DNA of 32,471 nt from Clostridiales bacterium (GCA_015056005.1 SVHB01000030.1:1-32471), one strand, 5' to 3'. Shown: positions 8,972-17,563, counted from the first letter of the stretch. Numbers and translations are program-made. Notes: generated from the sequence alone by a model not told the origin.

Positions 8972-9778
8972 TTATTTCTTGCCCGCAGCAACCTTGATGC
9001 AGTACTGATGCTTTGAGCAAATGGAGTTGGTGCCGTGGGTTCGGCTGTTGAGGAAGTGCAGGCAGCACTGGTTTTCCATTCCGTTGCCAGATATGGTCTC
9101 ATAGCCGTGGGGCATGCCGTTTACGCTGCCCGCGTACCACCTGCCGTTGATCCTGGCAAGCACGGGACGGCGATCCCACGACCACTTGCCGCCGTAGGTC
9201 TTTTTGAACTTTGCGGTGTCGTTCTTGGTGGCGGGCTCAAAATCGCAGTGCTTGTGACCGCCGACCATGATGACATAGTATTCAATGCCAGTGTAGAAAT
9301 CTCTGAGCTTGAACTTGGAACCGCGGGATATCATCTTCTTGACGTCGTTCCACTCGATCAGCTTTCCGTAGGTCACGGGCTTGGGGGTGGGAGTGGGCTT
9401 GGGCGTGGGGATGCGGATGGAGCTTTGAGATATGCGCTTTGCGCTGTTTTCAAAAAGTATCTCCGCAGTTTTGCCGCCGACTATGCCGTCAGCGTCAAGA
9501 TCGTTGCCCTTCTGGAAATTGATGACCGCAGTGCGCGTGACCGAACCGAACTGCCCCGTGATCTTATAGGGGTAATACCCAAGGTCCCTAAGCCTGTTCT
9601 GCAGAAGGATAACATCGTCGCCCGTATCATCCATCTTTATGATAAGGTCCTTGTAAGGGCTCACGCTCTCCTGAGCAAAGCTCATATCGGGAGCATAAAC
9701 CAGAAGATTTGCGGCGATAAGGACTGCCGCTATTAACTTTTTTCCTGTGCTTAAAAAGCGTTCTTTTATATTTCTCAT
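8972..9778 (-). CDS. Secreted peptidoglycan-binding protein
   Basis: About 268 aa. Residues 1-36 form a Sec signal peptide (KKLIAAVLIAANLL core, cleavage likely after SFA). A PG_binding_1 domain follows (DDVILLQNRLRDLGYYPYKITGQFG in outline, ending DGIVGGKTAEILF), then a Pro/Thr-rich linker, then a C-terminal domain with GGHKHCDFEP, WSWDRRPVLARING, NGMPHGYETISGNGM and CCLHFLNSRTHG, as found in other Clostridia proteins of this layout. The role of that domain is unknown to me; it is extracellular and binds or acts near the wall. The start at 9778 gives the proper signal peptide. The two earlier in-frame starts (9805, 9787) overlap the promoter, so they are rejected. No ribosome site precedes 9778. 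Confidence 0.8.
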   Translation of the reverse strand: MRNIKERFLSTGKKLIAAVLIAANLLVYAPDMSFAQESVSPYKDLIIKMDDTGDDVILLQNRLRDLGYYPYKITGQFGSVTRTAVINFQKGNDLDADGIVGGKTAEILFENSAKRISQSSIRIPTPKPTPTPKPVTYGKLIEWNDVKKMISRGSKFKLRDFYTGIEYYVIMVGGHKHCDFEPATKNDTAKFKKTYGGKWSWDRRPVLARINGRWYAGSVNGMPHGYETISGNGMENQCCLHFLNSRTHGTNSICSKHQYCIKVAAGKK

Positions 9779-9787
9779 AACAAACAT

Positions 9788-9816
9788 ATTATAACACCCG
9801 CTCATTTTTTTGTAAA
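9788..9816 (-). promoter_or_regulatory. Promoter of the peptidoglycan-binding protein gene
   Basis: Minus strand TTTACA (9811-9816) and TATAAT (9788-9793), 17-bp spacer. The expected transcription start is about 9781, only a few nucleotides before the ATG at 9778, which predicts a leaderless or nearly leaderless mRNA. Confidence 0.7.
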
Positions 9817-9850
9817 GAACGATACTTTACATAAGACAAACGAGCGGGTG
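9796..9850. other. Nested inverted repeat between the acyltransferase and the peptidoglycan-binding gene
   Basis: CACCCGCTC (9796-9804) pairs with GAGCGGGTG (9842-9850). Inside lies a second stem, GTAAAG (9812-9817) with CTTTAC (9825-9830). The outer 3' arm on the plus strand is followed by CTTTTATTT. It could end the acyltransferase transcript, or control the promoter whose -35 box sits in the inner stem. Confidence 0.5.
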
Positions 9851-9872
9851 CTTTTATTTGTGGCTTTTTTGT

Positions 9873-10556
9873 TTAATTTTCAGATTTTTTGACCAGAGCG
9901 TTTATGCCGTTGCGTATCTCAAGGATAACCCTGTCCTTGCTGTCGTTGAAGCTTTCGCCCTCCAAAAACCCGCAGGGCTCGCCCACATAAAGGGTCTTCT
10001 TCTTTTCGTCTGCGTATATGGGCACAAAGCGCACATGGCTCTTGTTCCGCTTGTAATAGAGCCTGTCAACGTTTAAGAAGCCCGTGTAAAGCTCGCCAAC
10101 CTCGTCGTCGCTGCTCTGATAGTCAACATCGGGAAGTATGGCGATATTTTCGCCCTTTTCCATGTACTCGACCGTCTTTTGAAGCGTCTCCCTGATCTTC
10201 ATCGAACCGCGATACACGGGGATCGCGCCCGAGGAGGACAAAACCGCCGCAAAGCCCTTGGATGCAAGCTTGGCAGCCACATAAGCGATCGGCTTTGGCA
10301 TGCCAAGGCGCTGAGTATATGTATAGCCGTACATCTGGTCAAAGGCGGCTTTTTCGTCGCAGAAAGCGTCCAGCGCCCACACGTGAACATCTATTGGCAG
10401 CCAGCACATGGGGTAAATTATCCCCTTCCAGTCGCGGTGGTGGGTGATGTAAATGCACGCGCCCTCGGGGAACTTGCCGTCAAGCTTATACTTTTTGCCG
10501 AAGAAGAGCCTGAGCCCTCCTCGGCAGAACTTAAAGAATTTACCGTAATGCTCCAT
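9873..10556 (-). CDS. PlsC-like acyltransferase, divergent
   Basis: 227 aa. The region ITHHRDWKG near residues 36-44 aligns with the PlsC block NHxxxxD, AIPVYRGS near 110 with block II and RFVPIY near 180 with block IV. Canonical members transfer an acyl chain to lysophosphatidic acid at the membrane. Here the catalytic Asp four residues after His is replaced by Lys, with an Asp two residues earlier, and the EGTR block is replaced by LPDVDYQ. So this is either a distinct branch with a different acceptor or a catalytically altered protein. No clear transmembrane helix. ATG start with AAGGAAG about 10 nt upstream; it follows the RACo-like gene by 70 nt. Confidence 0.62.
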   Translation of the reverse strand: MEHYGKFFKFCRGGLRLFFGKKYKLDGKFPEGACIYITHHRDWKGIIYPMCWLPIDVHVWALDAFCDEKAAFDQMYGYTYTQRLGMPKPIAYVAAKLASKGFAAVLSSSGAIPVYRGSMKIRETLQKTVEYMEKGENIAILPDVDYQSSDDEVGELYTGFLNVDRLYYKRNKSHVRFVPIYADEKKKTLYVGEPCGFLEGESFNDSKDRVILEIRNGINALVKKSEN

Positions 10557-10626
10557 CCTATAAAGACTTCCTTACAAAATGATGCTGTAAAAATAGCACA
10601 CAAATATAAAATGTATGTGAACTATT

Positions 10627-12384
10627 TTACTCTTCCGCCTCAAAAAGCATGTTTTCCACAAAAAGATCCTGGAACGCGGGATAGGTGGAAAGCTCGATAT
10701 AGCGCATGGAAAGCGCGGCGCTGCTTGCGTCCTCAAGCGCCGTTTTATCCATGAGCGCTATCAGCGCGCCGGCGCCTGCCGCGTTGCCAACGGGACCGAT
10801 AACATCCCTCTTCTTTGCGGGCAGAAGACCGATATCGCAGGCGGAGTCGACCGAAATGTAATTGCCGAAGCCGCCGGCAAGGCAGATGCGCTTTATATCG
10901 GAAACGTCGCACCCGTATTCCTTTACAAGGCTCATAACGCCCGCCATTATAGCGCCCTTTGCAAGCTGGATCTGGCGGATATCCTTCTGGGAAAGGTACA
11001 CGCCCCCGCCGATCATGAACACGGGGTCGCCCTCATCGTTTTCGCTTATAAGCTCGCTTTCTTCGTCCATATAGCCCGTTTCGTCGACCACGCCTTCCCT
11101 TATAAGCAGGGCGCAGGCGTCAACAAGGCCGGAGCCGCAAAGGCCCTTGGGAGAAACATCGCCGATGGTTTGGAATTTAACCTCGCCGTCTTTTAGCCAG
11201 ACCTTGGATATCGCGCCCTCAACGCCGCCCATGCCGCATTCGATATGCGCGCCCTCAAAAGCGGGGCCTGCGGCAGCGGAGCAGCAGATCATGTTTCCTT
11301 TTTTGCCAAGCACTATCTCGCCGTTGGTGCCGATATCGATGAGCAGGGTGAGCTCTTCCGTTTTATCCATGCCGCATGCTATAACTGCGGCAACGGTGTC
11401 CGCGCCCACATAGCCCGCAACGCAGGGAAGCACGGTCACCTTGCAGTTTTCAAGCCCCATTGAAAGCTCGCTTGCGTTAACGGTCAATTCCTCACAGTTT
11501 ACGGGGATGAAGGGCGCTTTGGTGATGTTTTCGGTGGGAAGACCGAGGAAAAGATGCGCCATGATGGTATTGCCCACGATGGTGATGTGGCGCACGCTGT
11601 TTATGCTTTTGCCGTTTTTTATGCAGATATCGCTCACCATCGAAACCACCTGCTCGCGGATGAGCTTTGGCAGCTGAGCTTTGCCCTCATCTGTGGAAGC
11701 AGCGTCGCTTCTGGTAATTACATCCGCGCCGAAGGTGCGCTGAGCGTTGAGAGATGCGCCAACGCCGATCCTCTCGCCGCTTTTAAGGTCGTATAAATAT
11801 GCAGCAACGGTGGTGGTGCCGATGTCGATCGCCGCGCCGAGCGCCTCGGGCTCATCCTTACAAAGCTCCATCATCTCGCCCGCAAAATCGGTAACATAAA
11901 GGTCGAACCCGCCCTCGCGCAGCGCCTTGGGCAGTGCGTTCATCTTGGAAAAAGGTACTTTTACAGAAAGGGTATCAAAGACCCTCTGCGTGTCGGGGCG
12001 CTGGTCGTGCGCGGTGGGGGCTTCCATGGAAAGATGTCTGACTCTAACGGAAGGATCAAGCTTCAGCTGACCTAAATTGCCGTCCACCAGTATCCTTGCC
12101 TCACCCTGACCGCCCTCGGGGGAGATCACGATTCCGTCTGAGACCTTAACACAGCAGGCAAGGCGCACGCCGTTTTCTACATCAGTTTTTGAAAGTATCG
12201 CCTTTTCGTTCTCGGAAAGCTCGCCCGCGTTTTGAGCAATGATCCTGCATTTGCCGCATCTTCCGCCGCCGCCGCAGGGCGCGGTGATCTCTATGCCGTG
12301 CTCCCTGAGCACCTCGAGCACGTTCTGCCCTTCTTTATATGAAAGCTCAGTTTTTATGCCGTCTTTTTGGAGATACATTGCCAT
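10627..12384 (-). CDS. RACo-like corrinoid activation protein (2Fe-2S ferredoxin domain plus ASKHA domain, DUF4445)
   Basis: 585 aa. Residues 5-85 are a ferredoxin domain with Cys37, Cys43, Cys46 and Cys77/78, the C-x5-C-x2-C pattern of RACo proteins. A linker follows, then an ATPase of the ASKHA fold: IDIGTTT at 186-192, a second DIGTNGE near 365, AGPAFEGAHIECGMGG near 390 and LAGGFGNYI near 515. RACo proteins reduce Co(II) corrinoid to Co(I) at the cost of ATP so that a methyltransferase can work. The start is the ATG at 12384, with AAGGAGG (12394-12400) 9 nt upstream; a longer frame to 12465 runs back into ygiQ and has no site. It overlaps ygiQ by 38 nt. The homocysteine methyltransferase upstream in the same operon fits a one-carbon role, but no corrinoid-binding protein is in the window. 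Confidence 0.85.
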   Translation of the reverse strand: MAMYLQKDGIKTELSYKEGQNVLEVLREHGIEITAPCGGGGRCGKCRIIAQNAGELSENEKAILSKTDVENGVRLACCVKVSDGIVISPEGGQGEARILVDGNLGQLKLDPSVRVRHLSMEAPTAHDQRPDTQRVFDTLSVKVPFSKMNALPKALREGGFDLYVTDFAGEMMELCKDEPEALGAAIDIGTTTVAAYLYDLKSGERIGVGASLNAQRTFGADVITRSDAASTDEGKAQLPKLIREQVVSMVSDICIKNGKSINSVRHITIVGNTIMAHLFLGLPTENITKAPFIPVNCEELTVNASELSMGLENCKVTVLPCVAGYVGADTVAAVIACGMDKTEELTLLIDIGTNGEIVLGKKGNMICCSAAAGPAFEGAHIECGMGGVEGAISKVWLKDGEVKFQTIGDVSPKGLCGSGLVDACALLIREGVVDETGYMDEESELISENDEGDPVFMIGGGVYLSQKDIRQIQLAKGAIMAGVMSLVKEYGCDVSDIKRICLAGGFGNYISVDSACDIGLLPAKKRDVIGPVGNAAGAGALIALMDKTALEDASSAALSMRYIELSTYPAFQDLFVENMLFEAEE

Positions 12385-14275
12385 CCTTCTTTGCCTCCTT
12401 GCCGCCCCGTCTGCTCTTAGGGTCTGTTTTTGCCTTTTTATCGGTATATTTTTTGTTTTTATCAAAGGGGGTATAACCTCGCGCCACTGCTCCCTCGGGC
12501 GGAACCAGCGCGCCCGGATGCGTGCCGATAAGGTCGTCGCGGTCTATCTTTCTCAAGGCCTTTCTTACCAGCGCGTAGTTTTCCTTTACGGTATACTGCA
12601 AAAGCGCGCGCTGCATCGCCTTTTCCTCGGGATCCCTTGCAACGTATACCTTTTTCATATTATTGGGGTCAATGCCCGTATAATACATGCACGTTGCCCT
12701 TGTTCCCGGGGTGGGATAAAAATCCTGCACCTGCTCGGGGCGGATGTTTTTCTTCTTCATGTAGAGCGCAAGCTCCACTGCATCGCAAAGGCTTGACCCC
12801 GGGTGGCTCGATATAAAATACGCCACGGCGTACTGATCAAGACCCAGATTTTTGTTTATGCCGTCAAACTTCTGCAGGAACCTGTCAAAGACCTCGCAGG
12901 GCGGCTTGCCCATGAGATCCAAAACATTTTTGGACACATGCTCGGGCGCAACTCGCAGCTGACCGCTGACGTGGTACTTGCATAAGTCTCGTATAAACCT
13001 ATCGTTTTTATCCAAAAGCGCATAATCAAACCTCACGCCCGAGCGGACAAAGACCTTCTTTATGCCGGGGATCTCCCTGACCGCTTTTAAGGTATTTACA
13101 TAATCGGTGTGACCGGCTTCCAGATTTTTGCATGGCACGGGCGACAGGCATCTTTTGCCCGCGCACGCGCCGCGCTTTAGCTGCTCCCTGCATGCGGGCT
13201 TGGAAAAGTTGGCTGTGGGGCCGCCGATATCGTGGATATAGCCCTTGAAATCGGGCAGCTTCATGAGGCGCTTTGCCTCCTGAACGACCGAGCCGACCGA
13301 TCTGCTTTGCACTATCCTCCCCTGATGGAAGGCAAGGGCGCAGAAGGCGCACTCGCCGTAGCAGCCGCGGTTGTAGGTGATGGAGAACTTTATCTCCGAA
13401 AGCGCGGGCACGCCGCCATCCTTATCGTATTTTGAGTGCCATTTATAGGTGTATTCAAGGCTGTAAAGCTCGTCCAGCTCGCTCCGTGAAAGCGGCATCG
13501 CCGGCTTTTCCGCGATCAGATATCCCCTCGTGCCGTGCTTCTGGGCAAGCGTCCTGCCCCTTATGGGGTCGTGCTCCCTGTACTGGGTGGAAAACGCCTT
13601 TGCATAGGCGGTCTTGTCCGTTTTCACCTCGTCAAACGAGGCGATCTCGATCGCACCTTCCGGCATTTCCCTTTTCATATGGCAGGTTCCGGGAACGCCG
13701 GATATTTCCGAAAGCTTTTCCCCGTTTCTGAGCCTTTTTCCCACTTCGAGGGAGGCGTGCTCCGCCATGCCGTATATGAGCATATCCGCGCCCGAGTCAA
13801 CAAGTATCGACTGCCTGACCTTATCGGACCAGTAATCGTAATGCGCAAACCTTCTAAGGCTCGCCTCGATGCCGGCGATTATGATGGGCGCGCCGGGGAA
13901 AACTTGTCTTATCTTGTTGCAGTAAACGATGGTAGCTCTGTCGGGTCTGTGCCCCGCTTTTCCGCCGGGGCTGTACATATCCTGCTTTCTCGGCTTTTTG
14001 GCGCTGGTATAATGGTTGACCAACGAATCCATATTGCCCGCAGCCACCATAAAAGCAAGCTTAGGCATGCCAAGACTCTCAAAATCGCTGCCGTCCTGCC
14101 ATCCCGGCTGGGAAATGAGCGCAACGGAAAAGCCCTTTGACTGCAAAAACCTTCCGATAAGAGCAGCTCCGAAGGACGGGTGGTCAACATAGGCATCGCC
14201 GCTTACCAGAATAAAATCCGGCTGCGCGCCGCCAAGCTCTTCTTTGGTTGTGGGGATAAACGCAATATTTGACAT
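12347..14275 (-). CDS. YgiQ family radical SAM protein
   Basis: 642 aa, the family's usual length. An N-terminal B12-binding-like region (residues 1-170) with the SGDAYVDHPSFG motif is followed by the radical SAM core: Cys305, Cys309, Cys312 in the CxxxCxxC arrangement (CYGECAFC), then DIGGPTANF and the conserved CKNLEAGHTDYVNTLKAVR. A Lys/Arg-rich tail ends the protein. It binds a 4Fe-4S cluster and SAM; the reaction is not known. It starts 7 nt after the methyltransferase stop with only a weak AGG site, so it is probably translationally coupled, and its 3' end overlaps the RACo-like gene. Confidence 0.92.
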   Translation of the reverse strand: MSNIAFIPTTKEELGGAQPDFILVSGDAYVDHPSFGAALIGRFLQSKGFSVALISQPGWQDGSDFESLGMPKLAFMVAAGNMDSLVNHYTSAKKPRKQDMYSPGGKAGHRPDRATIVYCNKIRQVFPGAPIIIAGIEASLRRFAHYDYWSDKVRQSILVDSGADMLIYGMAEHASLEVGKRLRNGEKLSEISGVPGTCHMKREMPEGAIEIASFDEVKTDKTAYAKAFSTQYREHDPIRGRTLAQKHGTRGYLIAEKPAMPLSRSELDELYSLEYTYKWHSKYDKDGGVPALSEIKFSITYNRGCYGECAFCALAFHQGRIVQSRSVGSVVQEAKRLMKLPDFKGYIHDIGGPTANFSKPACREQLKRGACAGKRCLSPVPCKNLEAGHTDYVNTLKAVREIPGIKKVFVRSGVRFDYALLDKNDRFIRDLCKYHVSGQLRVAPEHVSKNVLDLMGKPPCEVFDRFLQKFDGINKNLGLDQYAVAYFISSHPGSSLCDAVELALYMKKKNIRPEQVQDFYPTPGTRATCMYYTGIDPNNMKKVYVARDPEEKAMQRALLQYTVKENYALVRKALRKIDRDDLIGTHPGALVPPEGAVARGYTPFDKNKKYTDKKAKTDPKSRRGGKEAKKDGNVSPKRRHKN

Positions 14276-14282
14276 GTTTTAC

Positions 14283-15488
14283 CTATACTTTTATGGCGCC
14301 GAAGCAGCTTTCGCCGTGGGTCATAGCGATGCCGCAATAGACCTTGATGGCAAATCTTCTCACTTCATCGTTATCGCCGTCGATCAGAACGGGGGTCTTG
14401 ATTAGCTGCTGAGCTTCCAGCATATATTCCTCGGCCTCATCCATGTCCATGCCCGACACATTAAGCACAGCATAGTCCGCATCCGGGTCTGCGTCGTAGA
14501 GCCCGTCGATGCCGGGCTCGAGCTCGCATTTTTCTTTAAGGGAATCAATACCCGAAAACTCAAATACATCTCTGCCGGTGGCGAGCTTTTTGTCCTTTTC
14601 GAGCGCAGCATCTTCCATGGGCGATCTATTGTCCTGCAGAGCCCTGAACAGCTTTATAAACTCCGGTCTTGTGCCGCAGCAGCCGCCGATGGCGTTTGCG
14701 CCCGCTTCCACGATCTTTTTCATCTTGGGCAGCATATCCTCGCCGTTTAAGGGGAAGACGGTCTTTCCCTCCACGATCGAGGGCACGCCCGCGTTGGGCT
14801 GCACCACGATGGGAAGCTTGGTGGCTTTCCTGAGCTCTATGAGCGCAGGCAGTATTTCGTCCGGGCCGCCCGAGCAGTTGATGCCAAGCGCGCTCACGCC
14901 GATGGCTTCAAGCACCGCAGCGGCAGCGGCGGGGGTACCGCCGGTGAGCAGCCTCCCATGCTCAAAGGAAAGAGAAACAACCACGGGAAGCCCTGTTATT
15001 TCCATGGCGCAAAGCGCGGCGATCCTGGCCTCCGCAAGGTCGGTCATGGTCTCTACTATCACAAAATCCGCTCCCGCGTCCTTCGCCGCCCTTGCCTGCA
15101 CCGCAAAGGAAGAATACATATCAGAAAAGCTGTGCTCTCCAAGGGGCATGAGCATACCGCCCGAAGGGCCCATATCAAGCCCCACGAAGCATTTGCCGCT
15201 TGTCTCTTTTTTTGCTATTTCAACGCCTTTTTTGTTGAGCTCGTAGGCTTCCTCCTCGCTTATCCCGTGCTTTTTGAGCGAGATCGCGCTGCCGATGAAC
15301 GTATTTGCGGTGGCGATGTTCGCGCCCGCGTTCATATAAGCCCTGTGCACGGAAGCGGGACCTTCGGGGTTCAGTTTATTGAGCATCATGATGCAGTCGC
15401 CCGTTTCGATCCCGGTGGACATAATATAGGCTCCGAAAGAGCCGTCAAAAAGCAAAGAGTTGGTTTTAAGCGCCTGAACGAAATCCAT
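14283..15488 (-). CDS. Homocysteine S-methyltransferase family protein with a degenerate pterin-domain-like tail
   Basis: 401 aa. Residues 1-290 are a homocysteine-methyltransferase TIM barrel, as in the first module of MetH: LFDGSFGA at 13-20, GLDMGPSGG near 103, GINCSGGP with zinc ligand Cys205, and GGCCGTRP with Cys270 and Cys271. After a linker, residues 339-392 (YAVLNVSGMDMDEAEEYM, then TPVLIDGDNDEV, then KVYCGIAMT) look like a compressed copy of the pterin-binding module of MetH. The corrinoid module (DxHxxG) is absent. It should transfer a methyl group to homocysteine; the donor is unknown. The ATG at 15488 is preceded by AAAAGGAG (15498-15505); the ATG at 15509 lies upstream of that site. 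First gene of the operon with ygiQ and the RACo-like gene. Confidence 0.85.
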   Translation of the reverse strand: MDFVQALKTNSLLFDGSFGAYIMSTGIETGDCIMMLNKLNPEGPASVHRAYMNAGANIATANTFIGSAISLKKHGISEEEAYELNKKGVEIAKKETSGKCFVGLDMGPSGGMLMPLGEHSFSDMYSSFAVQARAAKDAGADFVIVETMTDLAEARIAALCAMEITGLPVVVSLSFEHGRLLTGGTPAAAAAVLEAIGVSALGINCSGGPDEILPALIELRKATKLPIVVQPNAGVPSIVEGKTVFPLNGEDMLPKMKKIVEAGANAIGGCCGTRPEFIKLFRALQDNRSPMEDAALEKDKKLATGRDVFEFSGIDSLKEKCELEPGIDGLYDADPDADYAVLNVSGMDMDEAEEYMLEAQQLIKTPVLIDGDNDEVRRFAIKVYCGIAMTHGESCFGAIKV

Positions 15489-15524
15489 ATGACCCTGCTC
15501 CTTTTGCATTATAATTCAATATAT

Positions 15525-15553
15525 ATTATATAAACAACCGCTCGCAAAGTCAA
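15525..15553 (-). promoter_or_regulatory. Promoter of the homocysteine methyltransferase-ygiQ operon
   Basis: Minus strand TTGACT (15548-15553), 17-bp spacer, TATAAT (15525-15530), about 36 nt before the ATG. It diverges from the nagA promoter 20 bp away. Confidence 0.8.
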
Positions 15554-15573
15554 TTACAGATGCGCCAAACTCC

Positions 15574-15602
15574 TTGCGGACGGGGCTTTGCCGTGTTAAA
15601 AT
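15574..15602 (+). promoter_or_regulatory. Promoter of nagA-nagB
   Basis: TTGCGG (15574-15579), 17-bp spacer, TAAAAT (15597-15602), 42 nt before the nagA ATG. The spacer holds a small inverted repeat (ACGG...CCGT). No other operator is obvious. Confidence 0.6.
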
Positions 15603-15644
15603 ATCTACAAGCAAAAACAAATACTCCCAAAAGGAGGTCATAAT

Positions 15645-16814
15645 ATGGTCACCAAAATCATCGGCGGGAAGATCATCGCGCCCGATTCGGTCCTTGAAGG
15701 CTATTCGCTTTATTTTGAGGGCGGCTCCATCTTAGCGATTACAAAGGACGATCTGCCTTTTAACGATCTGATCGACGCGGGCGGAAAATACGTTTCCCCC
15801 GGCTTTATCGACATCCACACCCACGGCGGCGGCGGCTTTGATTTCATGGACGGAGGTATCGAGCCCATCATCGGCGCTGCCAATTTCCACATGGAGCACG
15901 GCACGACCACGATTTTCCCCACTTCTCTCGCCTGCTCGACTCAGACCCTTCTGGATTTCCTCTCCGACGCAAAGCAGGTGATCGAAAACGGTCTTGCTCT
16001 GCCCTCCATCCCTGGCGTACACCTTGAAGGGCCGTATTTCAACCTTGCTCAGGCGGGCGCGCAGAACCCGGATTACATAATCGACCCCGACCCCAAGGTT
16101 TACAACAAAATTCTTTCCGATTATTCCTCCATCGTTTCCCGCTGGGATTTCGCTCCCGAGAGAGAGGGCAGCGTGGAATTCTGCAAGTCGCTCAGAAGCG
16201 CCGGCGTTGTGCCCGCCATCGCTCATTCAAACGCGCAGAAAAAGCACATCGACCCTGTATATGAAAGCGGCTGCAAACTCATCACCCATCTTTACAGCGC
16301 CATGTCCTCCATCGTGCGCGAGGACGGCTACCGCAAGCTCGGCGTTATCGAGACTGCATATTTATACGATGATATCGATGTTGAGATGATCGCAGACGGG
16401 CGGCATCTGCCCGTCGATCTCATGCGCATCATCATCCGCGGCAAGGGCTATGACCACATCTGCCTTGTAACCGATTCGATGCGCGGCGCAGGCTCTGACG
16501 ACGGCGTGGTGACCTATCTTGGAAGGATGGGCGAGGCGATGGAATGCGTGATCGACGACGGCGTTGCCAAGCTCCCCGACCGCTCGGCTTTCGCGGGCAG
16601 CGTTGCCACAGCCGACCGCCTCGTGCGCGTGATGGTAAAGGACGCAGGTGTTTCCATGCCCGACGCGATAAAGATGATCACCGCAACCCCCGCCCGAGTG
16701 ATGGGTCTTACCAAAAAGGGCGCGCTCAAGGTCGGCTATGATGCTGACATCGTGATCTTTGACGATGACATAAACATAGCCGCGGTCATCTGCCGCGGCG
16801 TTAAAACCAAATAA
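15645..16814 (+). CDS. nagA: N-acetylglucosamine-6-phosphate deacetylase
   Basis: Removes acetate from GlcNAc-6-phosphate, giving glucosamine-6-phosphate for NagB; cytoplasmic. 389 aa, amidohydrolase superfamily. The metal-site HTH is at residues 58-60 (DIHTHGGGG), the family motif GVHLEGP follows near residue 125, AIAHSNA near 200, ITHLYSAM near 222, and the catalytic Asp lies in LVTDSMRGAG near 280. A canonical AAAGGAGG site sits 7 nt before the ATG. It is the first gene of a two-gene operon with nagB 14 nt downstream. Confidence 0.95.
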   Translation: MVTKIIGGKIIAPDSVLEGYSLYFEGGSILAITKDDLPFNDLIDAGGKYVSPGFIDIHTHGGGGFDFMDGGIEPIIGAANFHMEHGTTTIFPTSLACSTQTLLDFLSDAKQVIENGLALPSIPGVHLEGPYFNLAQAGAQNPDYIIDPDPKVYNKILSDYSSIVSRWDFAPEREGSVEFCKSLRSAGVVPAIAHSNAQKKHIDPVYESGCKLITHLYSAMSSIVREDGYRKLGVIETAYLYDDIDVEMIADGRHLPVDLMRIIIRGKGYDHICLVTDSMRGAGSDDGVVTYLGRMGEAMECVIDDGVAKLPDRSAFAGSVATADRLVRVMVKDAGVSMPDAIKMITATPARVMGLTKKGALKVGYDADIVIFDDDINIAAVICRGVKTK

Positions 16815-16828
16815 ACAGGAGGAAAACC

Positions 16829-17563
16829 ATGGAGATCAGGATATGCAAAGACAGGTATGAGCTTGGCAAAAGCGCTGCGAAGTTCGTCGCTTCCCTCATA
16901 AACTCCGCAATCGCAGAAAAAGGCAGCGCGCGCATCGTGCTTTCCACGGGCGCATCCCAGTTTGACACCTTAGCTTCCCTCATAACTCAGCCCGTTGACT
17001 GGACCAAGGTGGAGATGTTCCATCTGGATGAGTACATCGATCTTCCCGAAACTCATCCCGCGTCCTTCCGCAAATATCTCAAGGAAAAGTTCACTTCCCT
17101 TGTGCCCTTAAAAGCGGCGCATTTTGTTGACGGAACAAAGGAAAACATCGCGCATCTTTCCCGTCTCATAAACGAAGCCGAGATCGACGTGGGGCTTATC
17201 GGCATCGGTGAAAACAGCCACATCGCTTTCAACGACCCGCCGGCCGATTTTGACACCGATGATCCCTATATCGTCGTGAACCTAAACGACACCTGCAAAT
17301 TACAGCAGGTCGGCGAAGGCTGGTTCGCCTCCTTAGACGACGTTCCCAAGCAGGCGGTCTCCATGTCCTGCCGCCAGATAATGAAGTGCAGGCACATCGT
17401 CTCCTGCGTCCCCTACCCCGTTAAAGCAAACGCCGTGAAGCTCACCTTGGAAAGCGAGCTTTCCAATACCGTCCCCGCAACCCTGCTCAAAACCCACGAA
17501 AATTTTACCCTCTACATCGATTCCGACTCCGCCTCCCTGCTGGATCTCCCGGTCAGGTGGTAG
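16829..17563 (+). CDS. nagB: Glucosamine-6-phosphate deaminase/isomerase
   Basis: Converts glucosamine-6-phosphate to fructose-6-phosphate and ammonia, feeding amino sugar into glycolysis. 244 aa, normal length. Motifs: phosphate-binding STGASQ at 39-44, FHLDEY with catalytic Asp67, and GIGENSHIAFNDP with His131; the usual Gly before that His is Ser here, and the first loop reads STGAS instead of ATGST, so this is a slightly divergent subfamily. RBS AGGAGG precedes the ATG. The TAG stop is directly followed by GGGGGG, the start of repeat array 2, and the array may have supplied or replaced the last bases. Confidence 0.88.
   Translation: MEIRICKDRYELGKSAAKFVASLINSAIAEKGSARIVLSTGASQFDTLASLITQPVDWTKVEMFHLDEYIDLPETHPASFRKYLKEKFTSLVPLKAAHFVDGTKENIAHLSRLINEAEIDVGLIGIGENSHIAFNDPPADFDTDDPYIVVNLNDTCKLQQVGEGWFASLDDVPKQAVSMSCRQIMKCRHIVSCVPYPVKANAVKLTLESELSNTVPATLLKTHENFTLYIDSDSASLLDLPVRW

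Noticed and set aside
9822-9830. The nonamer GTAAAGTAT (minus strand), equal to the B-hairpin loop, in the 9.8-kb inverted repeat
   Set aside because: It lies in a stem arm and not in a loop, no other module is nearby, and one chance match to a 9-mer in 32 kb is not surprising.
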